60,682 bases of DNA from assembly GCA_934726055.1 (NCBI GenBank), contig CAKVCZ010000015.1:1-60682 (forward strand). The letters are read 5' to 3'. Both the position numbers and the translations under genes were made by a program. A model generated the notes under the pieces. That model did not search any database. It had not been told where the DNA came from and was given only the letters and a program-made list of their open reading frames with translations. Each line of letters starts with the position of its first letter. Positions within the stretch are counted from its first letter, which is position 1. Origin of the DNA: an uncultured Candidatus Melainabacteria bacterium. GTDB taxonomy: Bacteria; Cyanobacteriota; Vampirovibrionia; Gastranaerophilales; Gastranaerophilaceae. This document shows, one piece after another, positions 16,342 to 25,226 of this stretch.

Positions 16342-16989
16342 ATGTTTAAAAAGTGTATTATTACAATATGTTGCGGATTGTTTATAAACTTTACAAGTAT
16401 TGCATTTGAACAGGACGAAATCAACAACATGTCTGTTTACGAAAAAATTAATCCTGCGATTGTTGCAATAGATGCGGAATTACCCATAGGTGTTTCAAGC
16501 GGAACCGGATGTATTATTGATAACAACGGACTAATTTTAACAAGTTCACACGTCATCGAAAACGGAAAAAACATTCAAGTTACGTTATACAACGGACACA
16601 CTTATAAAGCTACTATTTTTAAAACCGGTAATACAGATATTGCCCTTATTAAAATAACACCAAAAGAAACCTTGAATACTGTTTCTTTTGGAAATTCTGA
16701 AAACATAAAAGTCGGACAAAAAGTTTTGGCTATCGGTAATCCGTTTGGATTCAACGGGACACTAACTCAAGGCATTATTTCAAGAATAGACTATGCAAAA
16801 AATAAAATTCAAACAGATGCTGCGATAAACCCCGGCAACTCCGGAGGACCACTTATAACCACCAGCGGAGAAGTTGTCGGAATAAATCAATCTATATATA
16901 ATCCTGACAATAACATTTCTAATATTGGAATAGGATTTGCAATTCCAATAAATAGTGTAAAGAAGATGCTAAAAAAAGCGAGTCCTTAA
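16342..16989 (+). CDS. HtrA/DegP-like serine protease without PDZ domain
   Basis: Exported trypsin-like (S1C) protease. A signal peptide spans about 1-22 from ATG 16342; the longer frame from 16246 would put 32 residues before it and lacks a ribosome-binding site. Catalytic residues are visible: His in SSHVIENG, Asp in NTDIALIKI and Ser in INPGNSGGPLI. The 215-residue protein ends right after the protease domain (FAIPINSVKKML), so the PDZ domains used by DegP for substrate capture and oligomer control are missing. It faces the ETAG-repeat gene, tail to tail, across a shared terminator. Substrate unknown. Confidence 0.88.
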   Translation: MFKKCIITICCGLFINFTSIAFEQDEINNMSVYEKINPAIVAIDAELPIGVSSGTGCIIDNNGLILTSSHVIENGKNIQVTLYNGHTYKATIFKTGNTDIALIKITPKETLNTVSFGNSENIKVGQKVLAIGNPFGFNGTLTQGIISRIDYAKNKIQTDAAINPGNSGGPLITTSGEVVGINQSIYNPDNNISNIGIGFAIPINSVKKMLKKASP

Positions 16990-16999
16990 GACTCGCTTT
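16971..16999. terminator. Bidirectional terminator containing the protease stop codon
   Basis: GCGAGTC (16978-16984), loop CTTAA with the TAA stop, GACTCGC (16990-16996). The A7 run at 16971-16977 makes it strongest on the minus strand, for the ETAG-repeat gene. Confidence 0.75.
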
Positions 17000-17017
17000 A
17001 AACATTCTTAAATAAAT

Positions 17018-17413
17018 CTAGCAAACAAATCCGCTATCGCTTGAACCAAAAGCTCCGCCTGAATCACCTGATGCAACAGAACCTGCGGTTTCACAAGCAA
17101 CAGTTCCAGCTGTTTCTACACCATCAAAAGCAATTGCACCTGCTGTTTCATAAGCATCTGCAACAGCACCTGCTGTTTCAGGAACATTTGCAAATTGTGT
17201 ATAGTCAATTTCATTAGCAAACGGATTACTTGATTGGAATGAATCAATTGCACCGTTTGATGCTAACAAACCTGCTGTTTCACCATTCGCTGCGGCAATT
17301 GTACCTGCTGTTTCTGAGTTTGATGCCAACACTCCAGCTGTTTCATTACTTCTTGATGAAGAAGCTGTTTGCGAATTTGTATTAAATAAATTTGAATTAA
17401 AACCTAAAGCCAT
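17018..17413 (-). CDS. ETAG-repeat small protein
   Basis: Not recognised. The 131-residue protein is dominated by Ala, Ser, Gly, Thr and Asn and contains seven copies of ETAGxhA (h = V, I or L) starting at residues 24, 34, 45, 79, 89, 100 and 108, in two clusters separated by SSNPFANEIDYTQFANVP. The chain ends GSSDSGFVC with a C-terminal Cys. No signal peptide or membrane helix is seen. GGGGTGATAAT precedes the ATG, and the gene has its own terminator, so it is expressed as a single unit. At DNA level each repeat carries GAAACAGCWGG-like text. A structural, adhesive or modified-peptide role are all open; the adjacent HtrA-like protease is convergent, not in operon. Confidence 0.75.
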   Translation of the reverse strand: MALGFNSNLFNTNSQTASSSRSNETAGVLASNSETAGTIAAANGETAGLLASNGAIDSFQSSNPFANEIDYTQFANVPETAGAVADAYETAGAIAFDGVETAGTVACETAGSVASGDSGGAFGSSDSGFVC

Positions 17414-17543
17414 ATTATCACCCCGTTATAAAACCAATGTTTTATCACTTTCATGTATATAAAAACATATTAAGCAAAATAATTTCGCATGTTAACAAAA
17501 TTGTTACAATAATTAATATATTTTTATTGTACTTCATATATAT

Positions 17544-18377
17544 CTAATCAATATCTAATGCCAAGTCAAGCGTTGGAGCTTTTGCAACAATTGCACTTGA
17601 TGAAATAATATCAACACCAACTGATGCAATTTTGCTTACTGTATCTAAATTAACATTACCACTAGCTTCAATTATCGCTTTTCCGTTAATTATTTCAACC
17701 GCTTTCTTCATCTTATCGCAATCCATATTATCAAGCATAATTATATCCGCAGAACAATCTACTGCTTCGCTTACTTGTTCTAATGTATCACATTCAACTT
17801 CTATTTTATGAGTGTGCGAAATATTTTTTCTAATCTTTTCAACAGCCTTTGTTAAAGAACCTGCAAGTTTTATATGATTATCTTTTATCATTGCACAGTC
17901 TGCAAGATTAAATCTATGAATGCATGCTCCGCCTACAAAAACTGCATACTTTTCAAAGACTCTAAAGTTTGGTGTAGTTTTTCTTGTATCGGATATTCTT
18001 GCCTTATAGTTTCCGATTGCATCCTGATATTTTTTCGTTTCTGTTGCAATACCACTCATACGCTGAATGTAATTTAAGCCAGTTCTTTCACCTTTTAATA
18101 TCGCTGATGCCGGACCTGTTAAAAGAGCAATCGTATTGCCTTTTTTAATTAAATCACCATCTTTGAAATAAGATTTTATATCAACTTTTTCAGACAATAA
18201 TTTAAAGACTCTTTCAAATACTTTCATTCCACATAAAACACCATCTGTACGAGTATTTAACTTCGCAGTTAATATATCATCATCAGAAGCTAAGTTATCT
18301 GTTGTAATGTCGCCAAAACCAATATCTTCTTCTAATGCTGCAAGTACATGTTTATCTATTAAAAAATTATCTAACAA
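17544..18377 (-). CDS. nadC: Quinolinate phosphoribosyltransferase
   Basis: Converts quinolinate and PRPP to nicotinate mononucleotide in de novo NAD synthesis. The 277-residue sequence has EEDIGFGDITTD, LNYIQRMSGIAT, DTRKTTPNFR and GGACIHRFNLADCAMIKDNHI, then IEASGNVNLDTV near the C-terminus. The motif that is usually GGxxNHR has Ile in place of Asn (ACIHR). Its start overlaps the 3' end of nadB by 11 nt, so the pair is an operon. nadA is not in the window. Confidence 0.95.
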   Translation of the reverse strand: MLDNFLIDKHVLAALEEDIGFGDITTDNLASDDDILTAKLNTRTDGVLCGMKVFERVFKLLSEKVDIKSYFKDGDLIKKGNTIALLTGPASAILKGERTGLNYIQRMSGIATETKKYQDAIGNYKARISDTRKTTPNFRVFEKYAVFVGGACIHRFNLADCAMIKDNHIKLAGSLTKAVEKIRKNISHTHKIEVECDTLEQVSEAVDCSADIIMLDNMDCDKMKKAVEIINGKAIIEASGNVNLDTVSKIASVGVDIISSSAIVAKAPTLDLALDID

Positions 18378-19974
18378 AACTTAATTCTCCTTGTTGTTTC
18401 ATAATACAATTATGCTCCGCTATATCTTTCGTTATCATAAAATCTGTTCGGTAATGAGCACCTCGTGATTCTTTTCTGTTTAGAGCAGAATTTATGATAA
18501 GTTGAGCAACCGTTAACATATTTTTAAATTCGTATTCTTGGATGTTTAAACATTTTTCATTTCTCAAAAATTTCAATTTCAATTTTTGTAATTCTGCATT
18601 TGCTGTTTTTAAACCGTTTTCATCTCTTAAAATACCAACATACTGCCACATAATATCTTGTAATTCGCTTTTTAATAAATCCGTATCGTATTCAATAAAG
18701 CCTAATTGCTGAGAATATTTCTTTAAAGCCTTTTCAAAGTTTTCTGACATTTCAACAGCTTCAAAATTCATGCCTGTCAAGTATTTTGCTAAAGAATATC
18801 CCATAACAACACATTCGAGTAGCGAATTACTTGCTAATCTGTTTGCACCATGCAATCCTGTTGAAGATACTTCCCCCAATGCAAACAAACCGTTTACAGA
18901 TGTACGTCCGTCAATATTTGCTTTAATCCCGCCCATAAAATAATGTGCAGCAGGATGCACCGGAATATAATTTTTTGAAATATCAATTCCATTTTTTAAA
19001 CACACATTTGATATATTTGGAAAACGCATTTGTAATTTTTCAGGCGAGATTTTTGTTGCATCCAAATATACACAATCTTCACCGGATTTTTCCATTTGGG
19101 CAAAATTTGCTCTTGTAACAATATCACGAGGAGCTAAATCTTTTAATTCATGATATTTTTGCATAAATGGATTACCCTTGTCATCCACTAATTTTGCACC
19201 TTCTCCTCTAACAGCTTCACTTATTAAAAAATTAGCATTCTCTGACTGAACAGCAAGAGCTGTCGGATGAAATTGCACAAACTCCATATCTTGCAATATT
19301 GCACCTGCATTATAGGCTAAAGAAAGTCCATCACCTGTTGCACATTTTGGATTTGTAGTATTTCGATACAATTGACCAATACCGCCTGTTGCAAGAATTG
19401 TACAATTTGAAAGAGCAATTGAATAATTCTTTCCATCAAATACAATCAAACCCTTGCAAGAAGATTCTTCATCCAACAAAAGTTCAACAGCGATTGAATT
19501 TTCTTGTATTTTTATTTTTTGATTTTCTGAAACAAGCATTGACAAATGACTTTCAATTCCCCTGCCTGTCGCATCACCATTACAGTGTAAAATTCGCTTT
19601 ACACTATGTGCACCTTCTAATGTAAATAACAAATTACCCTGTTCATCGCAGTCAAATTTTACACCATAATTAATCAAATCTTTTATTGCTGCATTAGAAG
19701 TTTCTGATATATATTTTACCGTATTAAAATCGCATAAACCTGCACCGGCATTTATTGTATCAGAGATATGAGAGGCAACTGAATCTTCTGTATTTTCACT
19801 TAAAACAGCTACAATACCACCCTGAGCGTACCTAGAATTGCTTTCGCCTAACTCTGATTTTGTTAATAATAATATTTTTCCATTTTCTGGAACAATTTCA
19901 GATAACTTTAGAGCAGTGTATAAACCTGCCAACCCGCTACCCACAACAATTGCCGAATAATTTTGATATTCCAT
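18367..19974 (-). CDS. nadB: L-aspartate oxidase
   Basis: FAD enzyme that oxidises L-aspartate to iminoaspartate, the first step of de novo NAD synthesis. Visible motifs: FAD-binding VVGSGLAGLYTALKL at the N-terminus, SRYAQGGI, HFHPTAL-like EFVQFHPTAL, RGEGAKLVD, HPAAHYFMGGIK and GLHGANRLASNSLLE. ATG 19974 is chosen because GGGAAG lies just upstream and it gives the usual distance to the FAD motif; a longer frame starts at 20016. The protein is 535 residues. Electron acceptor in an anaerobe would be fumarate rather than oxygen (family knowledge). Confidence 0.95.
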   Translation of the reverse strand: MEYQNYSAIVVGSGLAGLYTALKLSEIVPENGKILLLTKSELGESNSRYAQGGIVAVLSENTEDSVASHISDTINAGAGLCDFNTVKYISETSNAAIKDLINYGVKFDCDEQGNLLFTLEGAHSVKRILHCNGDATGRGIESHLSMLVSENQKIKIQENSIAVELLLDEESSCKGLIVFDGKNYSIALSNCTILATGGIGQLYRNTTNPKCATGDGLSLAYNAGAILQDMEFVQFHPTALAVQSENANFLISEAVRGEGAKLVDDKGNPFMQKYHELKDLAPRDIVTRANFAQMEKSGEDCVYLDATKISPEKLQMRFPNISNVCLKNGIDISKNYIPVHPAAHYFMGGIKANIDGRTSVNGLFALGEVSSTGLHGANRLASNSLLECVVMGYSLAKYLTGMNFEAVEMSENFEKALKKYSQQLGFIEYDTDLLKSELQDIMWQYVGILRDENGLKTANAELQKLKLKFLRNEKCLNIQEYEFKNMLTVAQLIINSALNRKESRGAHYRTDFMITKDIAEHNCIMKQQGELSFVR

Positions 19975-20052
19975 ATCTTCCCTTAACACGCTAGATATGC
20001 TAACAATATCAAACAAAATTAAACTTTTGTCAAGTTTTATGTAACAATGTTA

Positions 20053-21420
20053 TTAATATCTTTCCAAATATTTATCAATTTCCCATTGAGAAACGTATGT
20101 TCTAAAAGAATCCCACTCATTATGTTTAGCTTCAATAAACATGCCATAAACATGCTCACCCAATGCATCTTTTGCCACATCAGAATTTTCTAATTCTAAT
20201 AGTGCCTCAGCTAAACTTCCGGGAAGAGAATAAATTTTCTTTCTTCTTCTTTCCTCTGCTGTTAGTGCATAGATATTTGCAACAACTTGTTTTGGCGGTT
20301 CAATTTTATTTTTAATACCGTCCATACAAGCACCTAAAATAACCGCAAATGCTAAATATGGGTTACAAGACGGATCAGGAGAACGAAGTTCCACTCTTGT
20401 TGCATTTCCACGTTTTGCAGGAACTCTCAATAATGCACTTCTGTTGGCTAATGACCAAGCTAAGTAAACAGGAGCTTCATAACCCGGAACTAATCTTTTG
20501 TAACTGTTCACTGTCGGATTTGTAACTGCTGTAAAACCTTTTACATGTTTTAATAATCCTCCAATTGAATTCATAGCAATATCCGATAATTGAGATTCTG
20601 TATTTGCATCGTAAAAAGCATTTTTACCATCTCTAAACAAAGAAACATTACAATGCATACCTGAACCATTAATTCCATATATAGGTTTTGCCATAAATGT
20701 AGCATGTAAACCATATTGTGCAGCAATTGCCTTTACGGCAATCTTAAAAGTAACAACATTGTCAGCTGCAGTTAATATATCAGCATATTTAAAATCTATC
20801 TCATGCTGGCTATCAGCAACTTCATGGTGAGAAGCTTCAATATCAAAGCCCATATTTTGCAATGTTAAAACTATTTCCGCTCTGATATCTTCACCCGAAT
20901 CATCAGGACCTATATCATAATATCCGGCTCTATCATCTTTTAATAGTGTAGGATTATTTTCGCTATCACGTCTAAACAAGAAAAATTCAACTTCAGGTCC
21001 CATATTCATTGTATAACCATATTTTGAAGCCTCACTCATCATTCTTTTTAAATTGCAACGAGGGCATCCTTCAAACGGAGTTCCATCAGCATTGTGAATA
21101 TCACAAATTAATCTTGCAGTATTCACGCCGTTAAATTCTCGCCATGGTAAAATGCAAAAAGTATTTTTGTCAGGGAAAAATAACATGTCTGAAGTTTCTA
21201 TACTTCTAAATCCTTTTATTGAAGATCCATCAAGCATCATTTCATTTTCAAGAGCTTTGTCTATATGCTCAGATGGAATTGTTAAGCTTTTTACCTGTCC
21301 GTTAATATCCACAAACTGTAATTCAATAAATTTGATATTTTTTTCTTTAATTGTTTTCTTTATGTAATCTTCTGTAATATCCTTCCCGTTTAAAGGAATG
21401 TGTTTAAAATCAACTGTCAT
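20053..21420 (-). CDS. glnA: Glutamine synthetase, type I (alpha subtype)
   Basis: ATP-dependent synthesis of glutamine from glutamate and ammonium; cytoplasmic dodecamer. The 454-residue protein has MLDGSSIKGFRSI, GPEVEFFLFRRD, HHEVADSQHEIDFKY, GSGMHCNVSLF and ELRSPDPSCNPYLAFA. The Tyr-adenylylation site typical of GS I-beta is not seen: the region reads ANIYALTAEERRRKKIYSLPGSL, as in the I-alpha group, which is usually under feedback rather than adenylylation control. AAAGGAGA precedes ATG 21420; a frame extended to 21444 is not needed. No linked glnB or glnK. Confidence 0.95.
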   Translation of the reverse strand: MTVDFKHIPLNGKDITEDYIKKTIKEKNIKFIELQFVDINGQVKSLTIPSEHIDKALENEMMLDGSSIKGFRSIETSDMLFFPDKNTFCILPWREFNGVNTARLICDIHNADGTPFEGCPRCNLKRMMSEASKYGYTMNMGPEVEFFLFRRDSENNPTLLKDDRAGYYDIGPDDSGEDIRAEIVLTLQNMGFDIEASHHEVADSQHEIDFKYADILTAADNVVTFKIAVKAIAAQYGLHATFMAKPIYGINGSGMHCNVSLFRDGKNAFYDANTESQLSDIAMNSIGGLLKHVKGFTAVTNPTVNSYKRLVPGYEAPVYLAWSLANRSALLRVPAKRGNATRVELRSPDPSCNPYLAFAVILGACMDGIKNKIEPPKQVVANIYALTAEERRRKKIYSLPGSLAEALLELENSDVAKDALGEHVYGMFIEAKHNEWDSFRTYVSQWEIDKYLERY

Positions 21421-21547
21421 AAAAAATCTCCTTTTTGATTTCACTTCTTATAGTTTACCATAATTTTTGCATGCCTTTATAAAATTTTTATAATAAATAA
21501 ATCATAAGTTTGTATGATTTAAAATTTAAGACAACCTGATAATATAA

Positions 21548-21620
21548 CACTATACTCCTTAGAGACGACGATACACATATCCCTAATCAATAGCTGTGAA
21601 TTTAATTCATAGCTTTTTTT
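21548..21620 (+). ncRNA. Candidate small RNA
   Basis: A short stretch in the gap between two genes that start away from each other ends in a good terminator (21592-21620) with no plus-strand gene upstream. TGATAATAT (21538-21546) resembles an extended -10 box. The predicted RNA of about 70 nt carries ACTCCTTAGAG and ATCCCTAATC, single-stranded C/U-rich text able to pair with ribosome-binding sites. Cyanobacterial Yfr1 has a related ACUCCUCACAC core, but similarity is limited to ACTCCT, so homology is not claimed. Confidence 0.35.
21592..21620 (+). terminator. Orphan intrinsic terminator
   Basis: AGCTGTGA (21592-21599), seven-base loop, TCATAGCT (21607-21614) with one G-U pair, then a run of eight T. 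It is plus-strand directed; the neighbouring glnA runs the other way. Confidence 0.7.
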
Positions 21621-21681
21621 TATTATCTAATTAATAAAGATGAAAAATAACAAAACCACTTCAAAAATTTTTAAAATGTTG

Positions 21682-21687
21682 TATAAT
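21682..21687 (+). promoter_or_regulatory. TATAAT box directly before the HD-GYP gene
   Basis: TATAAT ends 7 nt before the ATG at 21695, so transcription would start at or next to the start codon. The -35 region is weak (TTCAAA at 21660-21665). Confidence 0.5.
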
Positions 21688-21694
21688 AAAAAAT

Positions 21695-22909
21695 ATGATA
21701 GCTATAACAACAGAAGAATTAATAAATTTTAAGATACTACCATATAATATATATTCTGAATATGGTGAAAAACTATTTTCTGCCGGAGAAACATTAACTC
21801 CAGGTAAATTGTTGCAATTAAAGAATATGGAAAAAATATTCAGGGATAATAAAGAATCCTTGGATATCATTCCGGATGATGACGGTGAAGACAATTCTGC
21901 TGTAAAAGAACAACTAAAAAAAGCTTTAGAAAAAAGTGAGCCGCAAAAACCTCAACAGGTTGTAGAAAAAAGCAATGAAACAATTGAAGAACCTATTGAT
22001 ACAAGCAGAAAACCTCTTAAAAAAGATTCTTTGGAGTCATTATTTGAGGAATATGCAAAAAATTCTCAAAAGAAAGAGAAAGTTATTGAAGTTTTTGACA
22101 TGAATCAAAGCCAAATGTTAAAAAGTAATACGGTTATTGATAATGTTAGCCTTATGAGTTATGAAGGACCCATTAATAAAACTTCAAGGATTGATCCACA
22201 AAATCAAATAAAAATCAAAGCTTTCTTTTATGAAACTATTAATAACATTCATAAGAGATCTATGTCAGAAACAGCAAACTTATTCTTAAACATTAGAGAT
22301 AAGATTTTGCAAGATATTATTTATCAAAATGATAGTTTGGTTTATTCTTCTCAAATAAAACTTATTGGGGAATACCAAAAATGCCATTCTTTAAATGTTG
22401 CAATCCTATCGGGTATTATTGCAAAACAAATGGATTTGAGTGAAACAACTATATCTGATATTGTACTAGCAGGTCTTTTACACGATATCGGTAAAACAAG
22501 ATTAGATTCAGACTTGATAGCTAAACAACATCATACGTTATCTAAACAAGATAAAAAGATGTTACAATTACATACAAATATTGGTTACAAAATGCTATCA
22601 CAAGAAATGAAAATGCCTGAAAATATTGCGTTAATTGCGTTGGAACATCATGAAAATAACGATGGTTCAGGTTATCCTATGGGTAAATCAGGAGATTTGA
22701 TTTCTAAAGAAAGTAAGATTGTTCATGTATGCAATTATTTTGATAATCTTTCATTTAACAGAACACCTTATCTTGTGAAAAATAGTAAAGATGCAATTAG
22801 AACAATGTTAAAACTTGGTACAAAATTCTTCATGCCGGAAGCTTTATATACGTTTATAAATATGTTTAGCTACAATGATACAGAAAATTTTGAAGATATG
22901 GTTCTTTAA
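21695..22909 (+). CDS. HD-GYP domain protein (putative cyclic-di-GMP phosphodiesterase)
   Basis: Probable hydrolase of cyclic di-GMP. The 404-residue protein has an N-terminal region with FKILPYNIYSEYGEKLFSAGETLT (13-36, a small beta module common in HD-GYP proteins), a charged linker (60-140), and the C-terminal HD-GYP domain: H231, HD at 263-264 in LLHDIGKTRLD, EHHENNDGSGYP at 317-328. Catalytic His/Asp and GYP residues are intact. The divergent N-terminal part may sense a signal. No GGDEF partner is in the window. It starts without a Shine-Dalgarno, right after a -10 box, and converges on the TPR gene across a terminator. Confidence 0.88.
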   Translation: MIAITTEELINFKILPYNIYSEYGEKLFSAGETLTPGKLLQLKNMEKIFRDNKESLDIIPDDDGEDNSAVKEQLKKALEKSEPQKPQQVVEKSNETIEEPIDTSRKPLKKDSLESLFEEYAKNSQKKEKVIEVFDMNQSQMLKSNTVIDNVSLMSYEGPINKTSRIDPQNQIKIKAFFYETINNIHKRSMSETANLFLNIRDKILQDIIYQNDSLVYSSQIKLIGEYQKCHSLNVAILSGIIAKQMDLSETTISDIVLAGLLHDIGKTRLDSDLIAKQHHTLSKQDKKMLQLHTNIGYKMLSQEMKMPENIALIALEHHENNDGSGYPMGKSGDLISKESKIVHVCNYFDNLSFNRTPYLVKNSKDAIRTMLKLGTKFFMPEALYTFINMFSYNDTENFEDMVL

Positions 22910-22926
22910 AAAAGTTTTGATAGCAA

Positions 22927-22970
22927 AAAAAAACTCAATTCATTAATATTAATGGATTGAGTTTTTTTTA
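22927..22970. terminator. Bidirectional terminator
   Basis: ACTCAATTCATT (22933-22944) and AATGGATTGAGT (22951-22962), loop AATATT, A-run before and T-run after; one wobble pair. It separates the convergent HD-GYP and TPR genes. Confidence 0.8.
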
Positions 22971-22993
22971 TTTTTTGATTTTATTCTTCTTTT

Positions 22994-24412
22994 TTACTTG
23001 CCAAAGAATTTCATAATAGCCCCGATTAAACCATCATTTTGAGATGAAGTTTCAGAATATTCTTTTCTTTTATTTTCAAGTTTTTCGATTTTCTTTTTTA
23101 ATTCTAAGACTTCTTGCTCAGGTATAGCTGAAGATTTTAAGTATTTTTCATAACATTCAATTGCTTTATCTGCCATCTTTGTCTTTTCATAAGATATAGC
23201 CATCATTTTTAAAATATCTGATGATACAGATTTTAAGCTGTTTAATTGCTCAAAATATTCGATAGTCATTTTATAATCACCAATACTGTATCTGAATTTT
23301 CCAAGTTTTTCTAAAGCTTGCCTGTTATTTTGCTCTAACTTATATAACTTTTCATAAAACTCAATTGCTCTTGTAGAATCTTTCATTTCTTCCAACAATT
23401 CAGCTATTTTAAGAATTAATGCGGTATCTTTAGGTTCTGCTTGATGAGCAAACAAATATTCATTAATTGCAACATCGTTATTTCCGCGAACTTGGTTATA
23501 TCTTCCCCAGTTATAATGTTCTTCAAATGGAACATCTTTTGCTTCATATATTAATGCTCTCATTTGATATATTAATGGAGAATTTTTATCAAATTTTGAA
23601 AACTCATCAACATACTCTAAAGCTTTATCGTAATCTTTTGTTTCGTAATAATATTGAGCAACTAGAGTTAAGTACTTTGAATTTTTCTTATATTTTTCTT
23701 TTAATAAATTTATTTTCTGTTCAGCCTCATCAAAATTTTCATCCTCAATTAGGCATCTTAATTGAACAAGTTCATCGCCTGAAAGTTTTGAAGCTGCAGA
23801 TGTTTGATTATTCTTCAGATAAAGTTCTGTTAAAGTATTTTTAATTACATCCGTATCAATGCCATTTTTCATAGCTCTTTCCAAAATTTCAACCGCACTT
23901 GATAAAACATCTTGTTGCTCATATATTTTTGCCAGATTCAAATACGCTTCAGCAGGAGCATTATTTGTATCAATCATTCTTAAATATTCATCAATTGCTT
24001 TGTTTTCTTTTCCGGTTTGAAAATAAAGATTTGCAAGAACAAAACGGGTTGCATTAGCCCTACCTTCATCCGGAGCTTTATCCAAAGCTTTTTTATAATC
24101 CCCTGTTGCATGCTCTAATTGCCCTTGTAGTACATGCAAATTACCTCTATATGTATAATATTTATACTTATCCTTTTCTATAAACATATCCATTAATTGT
24201 TCATAAGCAAGAGCATTTGTTTTATCATCTTCCAATATTTTTGTGAAATAATTTTCAGCTTCATCATATCTTTCCAGAATACAAGCAATATGTGCAGTTT
24301 TTTGCAATAATTCAACACTCTTTGGACGAGCATTTAGCAAACTTTTGTATTCCTCATACGCTTTGTCGTATTGTTCTTCTTCTTCGTATTTTTCTGCTAA
24401 TTCTATTGACAT
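22994..24412 (-). CDS. Tetratricopeptide-repeat protein
   Basis: A 472-residue protein built from about ten to twelve TPR units (for example YDEAENYFTKILEDDKTNALAYEQL, AIDEYLRMIDTNNAPAEAYLNLAKIYE, KALDKAPDEGRAN) from residue 1 to about 430, with a Lys/Glu-rich tail. No signal peptide or membrane helix in the N-terminus, but the last residues GLIGAIMKFFGK are weakly amphipathic. TPR proteins act as scaffolds; the partner is unknown. The gene is monocistronic, with AAAGGTG near the ATG. Repeat architecture is certain, function is not. Confidence 0.8.
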   Translation of the reverse strand: MSIELAEKYEEEEQYDKAYEEYKSLLNARPKSVELLQKTAHIACILERYDEAENYFTKILEDDKTNALAYEQLMDMFIEKDKYKYYTYRGNLHVLQGQLEHATGDYKKALDKAPDEGRANATRFVLANLYFQTGKENKAIDEYLRMIDTNNAPAEAYLNLAKIYEQQDVLSSAVEILERAMKNGIDTDVIKNTLTELYLKNNQTSAASKLSGDELVQLRCLIEDENFDEAEQKINLLKEKYKKNSKYLTLVAQYYYETKDYDKALEYVDEFSKFDKNSPLIYQMRALIYEAKDVPFEEHYNWGRYNQVRGNNDVAINEYLFAHQAEPKDTALILKIAELLEEMKDSTRAIEFYEKLYKLEQNNRQALEKLGKFRYSIGDYKMTIEYFEQLNSLKSVSSDILKMMAISYEKTKMADKAIECYEKYLKSSAIPEQEVLELKKKIEKLENKRKEYSETSSQNDGLIGAIMKFFGK

Positions 24413-24504
24413 TGTGTTTGCACCTTTCTTTGTATCAATTAATATTTATTGTATATTATAACAAATTAATTTCTACCGCACAGTAGATTATATATTTATG
24501 AATT

Positions 24505-25062
24505 TTAATTAAATTTATTTTGAGCTTTTTCTATTCCATATTCAAAATAAAACTTGACCGCTTCAACAGCACTTTTCAAAGATTCTCTTAATATTGGTTC
24601 CTGTTCTTTAGAAAAGTTTTGCAAAACAAACGATTCTGACGGAATAGAAGGCTGCGGACCAATTCCTATTTTTAATCTGTCAAATTTGTTTGAGCTAACA
24701 TGTTTAATTATTGATTTTATACCGTTATGTCCGCCATCAGAACCATTTGCTCTAAATCTCATACGACCTAAGTCTAAAGAAATATCATCATATATAACAA
24801 GAATATCTTCTAAACTTATTTTGTAATAATTCATAACCAAACTAACCGCTTCTCCAGACAAATTCATATATGTTGTTGGTTTAATTATCAAAACATCTTC
24901 ATTATTAATTTTAGTTTTTGCGAATAAACATTTTAATTTACTCTCTTCTTTAAATGTAAAATTTTCATTCATGCTCAATAAATCAGCAACCATAAAACCT
25001 GCATTATGACGTGTAAATAAATATTTATCTCCTACATTTCCAAGTGCAATAATAAGTTTCAA
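24505..25062 (-). CDS. pth: Peptidyl-tRNA hydrolase
   Basis: Cleaves peptidyl-tRNA released by stalled ribosomes. The 185-residue sequence has IALGNVGDKYLFTRHNAGF with catalytic His19, KPTTYMNLSGEAV, VIYDDISLDLGRMRFRANGSDGGHNGIKSII and KIGIGPQP. The usual GNPG reads GNVG, a mild variant. It is monocistronic here, with a likely promoter shared in the 25063-25226 gap with the divergent XRE gene. Confidence 0.95.
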   Translation of the reverse strand: MKLIIALGNVGDKYLFTRHNAGFMVADLLSMNENFTFKEESKLKCLFAKTKINNEDVLIIKPTTYMNLSGEAVSLVMNYYKISLEDILVIYDDISLDLGRMRFRANGSDGGHNGIKSIIKHVSSNKFDRLKIGIGPQPSIPSESFVLQNFSKEQEPILRESLKSAVEAVKFYFEYGIEKAQNKFN

Positions 25063-25173
25063 CTCTATACCTGCTTTTATTTCTTGTATTACCTTATAAT
25101 TATAATTTTAACTCAAATAAATATTACCAAGAGTATTATCTACCTTTCGCTTAACAAAATGATAAAAAAAGTT

Positions 25174-25202
25174 TAACTTGTTTAGTGAAATACAAGAAGT
25201 TA
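25174..25202. promoter_or_regulatory. Imperfect inverted repeat upstream of XRE regulator
   Basis: TAACTTGT (25174-25181) and ACAAGAAGTTA (25192-25202) are near-inverted copies with a 10-nt centre and lie 25 nt before the regulator's ATG. It could be an autoregulatory operator; this is inference from position only. Confidence 0.3.
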
Positions 25203-25226
25203 TTTAAATGATAGGGGAGATTAATA

